Positions 43,771 through 50,664 of a stretch of DNA of 64,000 bases are shown in pieces; the first letter of the stretch is position 1; every line of letters begins with the position of its first letter. This stretch comes from Chitinophaga pinensis. Its GTDB lineage: Bacteria > Bacteroidota > Bacteroidia > B-17B0 > Aurantibacillaceae. The translations under genes were made by a program, and so were the position numbers. Location of the stretch: positions 62,001 through 126,000 of the forward strand of contig CAMAPT010000006.1 of assembly GCA_945860225.1 (NCBI GenBank), read 5' to 3'. A model generated the notes under the pieces. It worked only from the letters and a program-made list of their open reading frames with translations. It made no database searches and was not told the DNA's origin.

Positions 43771-44586
43771 ATGAAGAAAGCTAGTATTCAAATTCTGCTT
43801 ATTTTTTTGGCAATATCAACCACTGTGTTGTCACAAACTAGAAAACGAAATTACCGGCAAAATGAATTAGGTATTATGGTTGGCGGCTCCTACTATATAG
43901 GAGACTTAAACCCTCGTAAACAATTTTTCTTATCTCAACCCGCCGGTGGTTTATTTTACCGCTTTGCACCCAATTACCGCTATGCATTCCGATTTGGCAT
44001 TAATGCCGGCACCATAATAGGTGATGACTCTAAAAGCAAACAATCAGACCAGCAACAAAGAAACCTAAATTTTAAATCTCAAATTATTGAATATAATGCT
44101 TTAGCTGAATTTAATTTTTTGGAATACCGCCTCGGAACGGAGAATTATTATTTCACCACTTTTTTGTTTCTAGGATTGGATGTATTCACCTTTAATCCAC
44201 AAACCCGCTTAAATAATACTTGGGTTGATTTACAACCTTTAAAAACCGAAGGACAATCGAAAAGTTATGCCCTAACACAGGTAGCTGTTCCATTTGGTAT
44301 AGGATTAAAGTTGAACCTACTTGAACAGGTTGGTTTAGGTTTAGAATGGGGTCCACGCAAAACATACACTGACTATTTGGATGATGTGAGTGGAAACTAT
44401 CCCAATCCGGAAAAAAATCCCTTTCATTCTGACATAGCCGCAAAATTATCAGACCGCTCAAAAAATGCTGGAAGTAATGTAAATGAGCAACGCGGAAATC
44501 CAAGAACAAAAGACTGGTATATATTTTTTGGGGCTTCCTTAAATTTCAAATTCAATGTGAAAGCCCCTCCTTGTTATACTCACTAA
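43771..44586 (+). CDS. porG: PorG-like (DUF6089) outer-membrane beta-barrel protein
   Basis: The 271-residue protein has a signal peptide (MKKASIQILLIFLAISTTVLSQ) and a small beta-barrel pattern (NELGIMVGGSYYIGDLNP at the start, RFAPNYRYAFRFGINAG, and the closing strand DWYIFFGASLNFKFN). The IGDLNP opening is diagnostic for DUF6089, the family that includes type IX secretion protein PorG. Together with GldH it points to a functional type IX secretion system, which would export cargo such as the lamin-tail protein at 7466. It ends a short three-gene run, ricT-gldH-porG. Confidence 0.85.
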   Translation: MKKASIQILLIFLAISTTVLSQTRKRNYRQNELGIMVGGSYYIGDLNPRKQFFLSQPAGGLFYRFAPNYRYAFRFGINAGTIIGDDSKSKQSDQQQRNLNFKSQIIEYNALAEFNFLEYRLGTENYYFTTFLFLGLDVFTFNPQTRLNNTWVDLQPLKTEGQSKSYALTQVAVPFGIGLKLNLLEQVGLGLEWGPRKTYTDYLDDVSGNYPNPEKNPFHSDIAAKLSDRSKNAGSNVNEQRGNPRTKDWYIFFGASLNFKFNVKAPPCYTH

Positions 44587-44723
44587 GTTGAAATTTTCAG
44601 TTGTTGTTTTTATTTTTTTCAATTTTAAAAAAACGAAAGTTTTATAAACGATTTAAAGAGCTTGAATTTTTGTCTTAAAGAAGGGCTTTGCAACGACCAC
44701 ATATGTTTTGTGTTGGCAAAATT

Positions 44724-45649
44724 TTATGGTTTAAAAAGTTTGAAATTAATCTGGTATCTGTAAAACTCAATATTCCTTGTCACGGATAATGCGCGCTTAA
44801 TTCTTAAATCATCTTCAAGAGCAATTATTATTCCTTTAACAGTTTGATTTTCTTCGGCGAGTTCTTCTAAAACATAGCCCATATAACGTTGTATTTGCCC
44901 AACTACGTTGTCGCTAACTCTACCTTTTTTTAGTTCAACTACTAAAATAGTTTTTTTGTCTTTACTGATTGCAAGAATATCTATTGGACCAGTGTCACTT
45001 GGATATTGTTGTCCGACCAATTCGCCATCTTCTTCATAAATATCGTAGTTTAAACCAAGCTCAGTTTGCTTCCAATTTTTAATTAAGAAATCCTCTAAGT
45101 GTTTTTCAAGTGCAAATTCAGATGCATTTTCAACCGATATGTCAGTACTTATAATTGTTGTAGGTTTTATGCCACCAATTAATGTTTCAATTTCATCAGC
45201 ATATTTTGTAATATCGCTAACTGTGCCAATTGAACCAGTTGAATTTCTGAGGGCATCACTCATTGAAGTTCTCTCAATTGTATTTGCATGCCATTTTACT
45301 TGTCTACGATGAGGCAAAATATTGCTCGGCTTATATGAATAGTTATCAATAACTTCACCTATATAATAATTACCTTGTCCACTTGGGCAAAGAACGATTT
45401 CACCTTTTTGAATTCCTTTTGCTATTGTCCATAAAGCTCCGCAAGAAAGGCCTGCTGCCACTTTACTTTTACCAGGATGTTCGTTAGCCATTCAGGTATA
45501 TATTTTTGATTAAAATCCCGCCAATTGTCTGGAAGATTATTTGTCAAATCAAAGTTTATGTCAAAATCAGCACCTATGAAGTTACCTTTAAAACATTCGT
45601 CAGCATGAATGCTTTTTGCTCCTAACATTATTCTATAATAGCTTTTCAT
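44724..45649 (-). pseudogene. NucS-like (PD-D/ExK) endonuclease gene broken by a one-base deletion
   Basis: The first part starts at 45649 (MKSYYRIMLGAKSIHADEC) and reads to FNQKYIPEWL. The rest continues in the next frame from 45491 (NEHPGKSKVAAGLSCGALWT and on). Joining them gives one protein of about 308 residues, with a C-terminal NucS-like nuclease core (GPIDILAISKDKKTILVVELKKGR, the D-ExK motif). One base seems lost in the CTAACGAAC stretch near 45491-45496. The ATG at 45491 might allow a truncated product with the nuclease part. If the deletion is a sequencing error, the gene is intact. It has no partner gene and lies in an accessory pocket, so a defence or DNA-repair role is only a guess. 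Confidence 0.7.
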
Positions 45650-45696
45650 TTAATTGATATTTTTAATATGTAGAGTGCTTTCATGATTACTTACAC

Positions 45697-45776
45697 ATAA
45701 CCTATGTATAACACTCACAATCTCACTCAAGCCTTTCAACTGTTTGTTTGCTTGGCCTCATAAGTGGGCGTTTTGC
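45697..45776. other. attC-like segment B upstream of the NucS-like gene
   Basis: The segment starts with ATAACCTAT (45697-45705) and ends with GGGCGTTTTGC (45766-45776), the same end words as segment A at 34097-34220. Inside, CACT CAAGC (45724-45732) can pair with GCTTG (45750-45754) and AGTG (45763-45766). The remainder of 45650-45912 has no gene. Confidence 0.35.
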
Positions 45777-45912
45777 TAAGATAAAACAATTTTCACAACT
45801 CATCCAAGTATAGCTTATTTGTTATCATCTAATAATGATGTTAGGTGTATTTAAAAAACACGACTATTAAACCTTAAAAAGGTAATTTTTAATTCACTAT
45901 TAAAGTAAGAAT

Positions 45913-46695
45913 CTAAAAATCATCGAATACACCTAAGCCAAATAAAGCAAAATCATATTTTACCGGATCTTCCGCATCCATCGTCCTCAAATTAAAATCA
46001 AGCTCCTGAACGGCCTTAGCATCATTTTGCACCCGATTTAATAATCCAAGCTTTCGTGCAATATTTCCTGAGTGTACATCGAGCGGACAAGATAATTGTG
46101 AGGGTTGTAAAGATTGCCATAAACCAAAATCAACACCTCGCTGATCATTTCGTATCATCCATCTCAAAAACATATTAATCTTTTTAGCAGCCGATCCTTT
46201 AAATGGATCACTGACATGTTTCTCAGTTCGATGAGGATGATTGATTTCAAAAAAATGCTGTCTAAAATAATGAATCGCCGCTTGTAATGAATCTTGGGTT
46301 GCATAACGTACAAAAATAGTTTCCATGCCACCATACTTTTTATAAAGATGCCTGAGAGCCAGTATAAAATATTTTAAATCGTTTTCATTAAAAGTTCGAT
46401 AAACAAACCCGGATAATTTATCGAGCTGTCGAGACGAATGTTCCATCACAAAATCATAAGGCGATTCGCCCATTAAGTCCATGAGGCGATGACCAGTTTT
46501 TACAATTTGTTGACGATTTCCCCATGATATGGTGGCGGCTAAAAACCCGGAAATTTCAATATCTTCCTTTAATGAATAACGATGCGGCACACTAATTGGG
46601 TCAGATTCTATAAATGCCGGTGTGTTGTAATAAATGACCTTTTCATCCAAAAATGATTTGATTTCAGCATCGATTTGATAGTTTTGATAGTTCAT
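45913..46695 (-). CDS. TIGR02757 family protein
   Basis: The protein is 260 residues from the ATG at 46695 (MNYQNYQIDAEIKSFLDEK); a TTG four codons earlier is less likely. It matches TIGR02757/DUF2400 throughout: SVPHRYSLKEDIEISGFLAATISWGNRQQIV (split by family blocks), PFKGSAAKKINMFLRWMIR and CPLDVHSGNIARKLGLL. The last blocks recall helix-hairpin-helix DNA glycosylase folds, which suggests DNA or RNA binding, but function is unknown. It diverges from hemW. Confidence 0.88.
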   Translation of the reverse strand: MNYQNYQIDAEIKSFLDEKVIYYNTPAFIESDPISVPHRYSLKEDIEISGFLAATISWGNRQQIVKTGHRLMDLMGESPYDFVMEHSSRQLDKLSGFVYRTFNENDLKYFILALRHLYKKYGGMETIFVRYATQDSLQAAIHYFRQHFFEINHPHRTEKHVSDPFKGSAAKKINMFLRWMIRNDQRGVDFGLWQSLQPSQLSCPLDVHSGNIARKLGLLNRVQNDAKAVQELDFNLRTMDAEDPVKYDFALFGLGVFDDF

Positions 46696-46798
46696 ATCCC
46701 ATAACAAAGCTATGTATTGAAATTATGGTATCAAAAAGTTAATTTATGCTTACTTTTGAAATATAACTTGATGTCATATTTTTAATGCATTTTCATGA

Positions 46799-47926
46799 AT
46801 GAGTGGAATTTACGTTCATATCCCTTTTTGCAAACAAGCCTGTCATTATTGTGATTTTCACTTTTCAACTTCACTGAAAAATAAAGACGCTTTAGTTAAA
46901 AGTATTTTAACTGAAATTGATATCAGGATGAATTATCTGCCGGATAAGTCGATTGAAACCATATATTTTGGTGGAGGAACTCCCAGTTTGCTAAGCGAAA
47001 AAGATTTGTTTTTGATTTTGGAGAAAATTTACAAGCAGTATAAAGTATCCAAAGATGCCGAAATCACCCTAGAATGCAATCCGGATGACTTAAACAACGA
47101 AAAATTAAAAGAATTAAAACGCTTAGAGATAAACCGCTTAAGTATAGGCTTACAAAGTTTTAATGACGAAGAACTGATTTGGATGAACAGAGCACACACA
47201 GCTATGGAAAGCGAATCAAGTGTAAAACGAGCACAAGACAGAGGTTTTGAAAACATTACCATCGACTTGATTTATGGCTCAAAATTTTCAACACTGAATA
47301 ACTGGAAAAAAACATTGGATAAAGCCATTGCCTTAGATATCAAACATATTTCGAGCTATAATTTAACCATCGAAGATAAAACTAAGCTTGGCCATGATTT
47401 TAAAACCAAAAAAGAAACCGCAATTGACGATGAAAAAAGTTCGGAAATGTTTTTGGAAATGATTGACCGGCTTGAAAAAAGTCAATTCATTCATTACGAA
47501 ATATCTAACTTTGGGAAAGAAGGTTTTTTCAGCACACATAATTCAAATTATTGGAAAGGCGCATATTACATTGGATACGGCCCTTCAGCCCATTCATTCG
47601 ATGGTGTTTCCAGACAATGGAATATATCCAATAATCCTACCTACATTAAATATATAGATGAAAAAAACGATGCGTATTTTGAAAAAGAAATACTCACTGA
47701 AAAAGAACGTTTTAATGAGTATATTTTAACTGCCTTAAGAACTATTTGGGGTGTTAATTTAAATTACCTGAAAAAACATTTTAACGATGATTTCATCAAA
47801 TTGTTCCTAAATCAAATAATCTATTATATTGATCAAGAACAGGTTATCGTTCATAATGAAACTTATACCCTAACAGAAAAAGGTAAATTATTGGCCGATA
47901 AAATTGCGAGCGAATTATTTGTGTAA
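46799..47926 (+). CDS. hemW: HemW-like radical SAM heme chaperone
   Basis: The 375-residue protein has the radical SAM cluster motif Cys11-x3-Cys15-x2-Cys18 (PFCKQACHYCDFHF), GGGTPSLL, and YEISNFGKEGFFSTHNSNYW. HemW was long annotated as oxygen-independent coproporphyrinogen oxidase; it lacks the HemN-specific extra Cys and N-terminal trip-wire region and is thought to hand heme to respiratory proteins. It converges with the glutathione peroxidase gene, six bases apart. Confidence 0.92.
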   Translation: MSGIYVHIPFCKQACHYCDFHFSTSLKNKDALVKSILTEIDIRMNYLPDKSIETIYFGGGTPSLLSEKDLFLILEKIYKQYKVSKDAEITLECNPDDLNNEKLKELKRLEINRLSIGLQSFNDEELIWMNRAHTAMESESSVKRAQDRGFENITIDLIYGSKFSTLNNWKKTLDKAIALDIKHISSYNLTIEDKTKLGHDFKTKKETAIDDEKSSEMFLEMIDRLEKSQFIHYEISNFGKEGFFSTHNSNYWKGAYYIGYGPSAHSFDGVSRQWNISNNPTYIKYIDEKNDAYFEKEILTEKERFNEYILTALRTIWGVNLNYLKKHFNDDFIKLFLNQIIYYIDQEQVIVHNETYTLTEKGKLLADKIASELFV

Positions 47927-47931
47927 GAAAA

Positions 47932-48492
47932 TTATTTGGCTTCTATCCAATTTACAATTTTCGAACAAGTGGGGCTATTAAAAGATAATACGTAATCTAC
48001 TAAATGACCTTTTTCATCAATCAAATATTTTTGGAAATTCCACTTGACCGAACTGCTCACAACCCCATTTTTTTCCTTGTCGGTTAACCAGGTATATATA
48101 TCACATATTCCATCTCCTTTAACATTTACTTTTTCCATCATCGTAAACGAAACGCCATAATTTTTTGTACAAAAACTTTTTATATCTGAACTTGTGCCGG
48201 GCTCTTGTTCGCCAAATTGGTTGCAAGGAAACCCTATAATAACCAATTTATCCTTGTACTTATCGTGTAACTCTTCCAATTCTTTGTACTGAGAAGTAAA
48301 ACCACATTTACTAGCCGTGTTTACAATTAGAATTTTTTTGCCTTTGAACTTTGAAAAATCTAAAATGTCTCCATCAATGGTTTTAGCCTTAAACTGATGA
48401 ATAGATGAAATAGGTTGTCCTTTTTTGCTTTTAAAAGCATACAAAATAAAAACGATAGCTAATAAGCCTCCGACGATAATAAATTTGTTCAT
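47932..48492 (-). CDS. glutathione peroxidase-like thiol peroxidase
   Basis: The 186-residue protein has an N-terminal membrane anchor or signal (FIIVGGLLAIVFILYAF) and the GPx fold with peroxidatic Cys63 in VNTASKCGFTSQY, IIGFPCNQFGEQEPG with a likely resolving Cys, and VKWNFQKYLID with the catalytic Trp and Asn. The enzyme is a Cys-type GPx; most bacterial members use thioredoxin, not glutathione. The anchor suggests that it works in the periplasm, near the cytochrome c maturation genes encoded next door on the other strand. Confidence 0.9.
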   Translation of the reverse strand: MNKFIIVGGLLAIVFILYAFKSKKGQPISSIHQFKAKTIDGDILDFSKFKGKKILIVNTASKCGFTSQYKELEELHDKYKDKLVIIGFPCNQFGEQEPGTSSDIKSFCTKNYGVSFTMMEKVNVKGDGICDIYTWLTDKEKNGVVSSSVKWNFQKYLIDEKGHLVDYVLSFNSPTCSKIVNWIEAK

Positions 48493-48636
48493 GTTTAAAT
48501 TTTATTGGTTTTGTTTACTTGCTATAAACATACAAAGATTGCATGTTGTTTCATTACTTAATCAATTAGTATAACCAACAAAATAGATGATTGTTTAATT
48601 GTGTTTTAGTGGATTAGAATGTAAATTTACGCGCCG

Positions 48637-49296
48637 ATGAACAAAACCGTATTATATCATTTAATTAAAAAAGAATTTATATTGGAATTCCGGCAAAAAT
48701 CAACTCTTGCCGGAATTTTGGTTTATATAGTGGCAACTGTGTTTATTTCAGCACTTAGTTTTAAAAAAATCATTCATCCAACCATTTGGAATGCTCTTTT
48801 TTGGACCATTTTTATGTTCATTACGGTGAATGTTTCCAGCAAAAGTTTCATGCAGGAAACAAAAGGCAAAGGCTTATTTAATTACCTCCATTACCATCCT
48901 CAAACGTTTATTTTGAGTAAAATCATTTATAATATGGTATTAATGGCTGTTTTAAGCTTATTAACTTTTTTCTTTTACTCTTGGTTTGTTGGCAACATGG
49001 TTCAAGATTTCGGGATGTTTTTACTTGCCTTGCTTTTTAGTTCCTCAGCGTTTTCAGGAGTTTTGAGTTTAATGAGTGCCATTGCCTCCAAAGCCAATAA
49101 TAATATTAGTTTAATGGCTATATTAAGTTTTCCGGTATTAATGCCTTTATTATTGGTCTCGGTTAAATTAAGTAAGCATGCTATTGATGGTTTGGCGTGG
49201 AGCGTCAGCTATAAATACCTGCTCATTCTGGTTATGCTAAATTTTGTAGTGGTTGCTTTGGCAACGCTATTATTTAATTACCTTTGGAAAGAATAA
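48637..49296 (+). CDS. ccmB: heme exporter protein CcmB
   Basis: The 219-residue membrane protein has about six helices (AGILVYIVATVFISAL, FWTIFMFITVNVSS, MVLMAVLSLLTFFFYSWFVG, LLALLFSSSAFSGVLSLMSAIA, LSFPVLMPLLLVSV, YLLILVMLNFVVVALATLLF) and the CcmB motifs RQKSTLAGILVY and LSFPVLMPLLLV. CcmB is the membrane part of the CcmABCD ABC complex that releases holo-CcmE. The ATPase gene ccmA is not next to it. It heads the ccm cluster. Confidence 0.92.
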   Translation: MNKTVLYHLIKKEFILEFRQKSTLAGILVYIVATVFISALSFKKIIHPTIWNALFWTIFMFITVNVSSKSFMQETKGKGLFNYLHYHPQTFILSKIIYNMVLMAVLSLLTFFFYSWFVGNMVQDFGMFLLALLFSSSAFSGVLSLMSAIASKANNNISLMAILSFPVLMPLLLVSVKLSKHAIDGLAWSVSYKYLLILVMLNFVVVALATLLFNYLWKE

Positions 49297-49303
49297 CACG
49301 AAC

Positions 49304-49966
49304 ATGATAAAATGGTGGAAAATACTCTCGGCTCTCTTAATTCTCTATACCTTAATTTGGGGAATGTTGGGCCCGGTTCCGCAGCTCGACATCTTAAATG
49401 AAACCATTCGTAATGTGTATTATCATGTACCAATTTGGTTTGCCATGTTGTTTCAAATGGGTTATTCAGTTGTTTATGCCGTCAAACAATTATCTAAAAA
49501 TGATCTAAAAACAGATATCATCAGTCACCAAGCTGCACAAACCGGATTGTTTTTTTCATTACCAGGCTTACTAACCGGCAGTATGTGGGCCAAATTTACC
49601 TGGGGAACTTGGTGGACATTTCAAGATCCAAAATTAAATGGTGTAGCCATTGCGGTACTAATATATTTGGCGTATTTTATTTTAAGAAGTTCTATTGACG
49701 ATGAGCAAAAACGGGCACGCATAGGCGCCGTTTATAATATTTTTGCTTTTGTGATGATGTTTGTATTTATTATGATTTTACCTCGTTTAACTGATTCGCT
49801 TCATCCCGGAAACGGAGGAAATCCTGCCTTTGGTAAATATGATTTAGATAATAACATGCGAATGATATTCTACCCCGCAGTTATTGGTTGGGTTTTATTC
49901 AGTTTATGGATATTAAATGTAAAAAAACGACTAGCTTTTTTAACTTATGCAAACAATGAAATTTAA
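49304..49966 (+). CDS. ccmC: cytochrome c maturation protein CcmC
   Basis: The 220-residue protein (ATG at 49304; a longer frame to 49253 only overlaps ccmB) has six helices and the tryptophan-rich heme-handling motif WAKFTWGTWWTFQDPKLNG. Conserved His residues flank it (VYYHVPIWFAM and IISHQAAQ). CcmC loads heme onto CcmE on the periplasmic face. It starts seven bases after the ccmB stop and overlaps ccmD. Confidence 0.93.
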   Translation: MIKWWKILSALLILYTLIWGMLGPVPQLDILNETIRNVYYHVPIWFAMLFQMGYSVVYAVKQLSKNDLKTDIISHQAAQTGLFFSLPGLLTGSMWAKFTWGTWWTFQDPKLNGVAIAVLIYLAYFILRSSIDDEQKRARIGAVYNIFAFVMMFVFIMILPRLTDSLHPGNGGNPAFGKYDLDNNMRMIFYPAVIGWVLFSLWILNVKKRLAFLTYANNEI

Positions 49967-50168
49967 ACTTAGTTTTTTTCTGATGAGTCTCTTAATGCCC
50001 ATTTTAGCAAAGGCTCAAGAAGTGAACGGACCTGAAATGGCAGACACTTTCAGAAGTAATGGAAAAATTTATGTCGTTATTTCAGTTATTGCCATTGTTT
50101 TCGTGTGTTTAATTGGGTATTTAATTTACATAGATTTGAAATTAAAAAAGTTAGAAAATAAAAAATAG
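49947..50168 (+). CDS. CcmD-like small membrane protein
   Basis: The 73 residues comprise an apparent signal peptide (FKLSFFLMSLLMPILAKAQ), a short linker and one helix (VVISVIAIVFVCLIGYLIYIDLKLKKLE). The helix followed by a basic tail fits CcmD, which holds CcmC and CcmE together. Its extra N-terminal signal sequence is a feature of Bacteroidota members. It overlaps the end of ccmC by 20 bases. A second ATG three codons on could also be the start. Confidence 0.8.
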   Translation: MQTMKFKLSFFLMSLLMPILAKAQEVNGPEMADTFRSNGKIYVVISVIAIVFVCLIGYLIYIDLKLKKLENKK

Positions 50169-50252
50169 TATTAAACGAATTTATTTTCGTAAAACTATCA
50201 AATTTAGATTCTTCCAATCGTAAACAATTGGTAATGAGTAAATAGCAAGAAA

Positions 50253-50636
50253 ATGAAAAAAATACACATTTTAGGAATCATCGTCATTGCTGTAGCAATA
50301 GGTGTTATTTTTACCTCGCTTCAAAGCAGTGCTTCTTATTCTGATTTTGCAGAAGCGAAAGCTAATCCTGACACCGAATACCATGTGGTTGGAAAATTAA
50401 ATAAAACAGCACCCGTACTTTACGATCCAAAAATCAATGCCGATGAATGTTCATTTATGATGTACGATAATAAGGGCATCGAAAAAAAAGTGGTCTTACA
50501 TAAAAGCGTTCCTCAAGATTTTGAAAAATCGGAACAAATTGTACTAATCGGCAAAATGCAAGGCGAAGAATTTCATGCTGACGAAATTTTAATGAAATGC
50601 CCAAGTAAATACAATGATGGAAAGCCTCAAGTGTAG
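50253..50636 (+). CDS. ccmE: heme chaperone CcmE, CxxxY variant
   Basis: The 127-residue protein has an N-terminal anchor (IHILGIIVIAVAIGVIFTSL) and a periplasmic OB fold (EYHVVGKLNKTAPVLYDP, EQIVLIGKMQGEEFHADEILMKC). Classical CcmE binds heme covalently through His in an HxxxY motif. Here the corresponding motif is Cys116-Pro-Ser-Lys-Tyr120 (KCPSKY). A CxxxY type of CcmE is known from archaea and some bacteria as part of a variant System I. Position in the ccm cluster leaves no doubt about family. Heme attachment through Cys is inferred from that precedent. Confidence 0.9.
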   Translation: MKKIHILGIIVIAVAIGVIFTSLQSSASYSDFAEAKANPDTEYHVVGKLNKTAPVLYDPKINADECSFMMYDNKGIEKKVVLHKSVPQDFEKSEQIVLIGKMQGEEFHADEILMKCPSKYNDGKPQV

Positions 50637-50664
50637 TTTAATATAGCTCTTAACTCTAAAAAAA

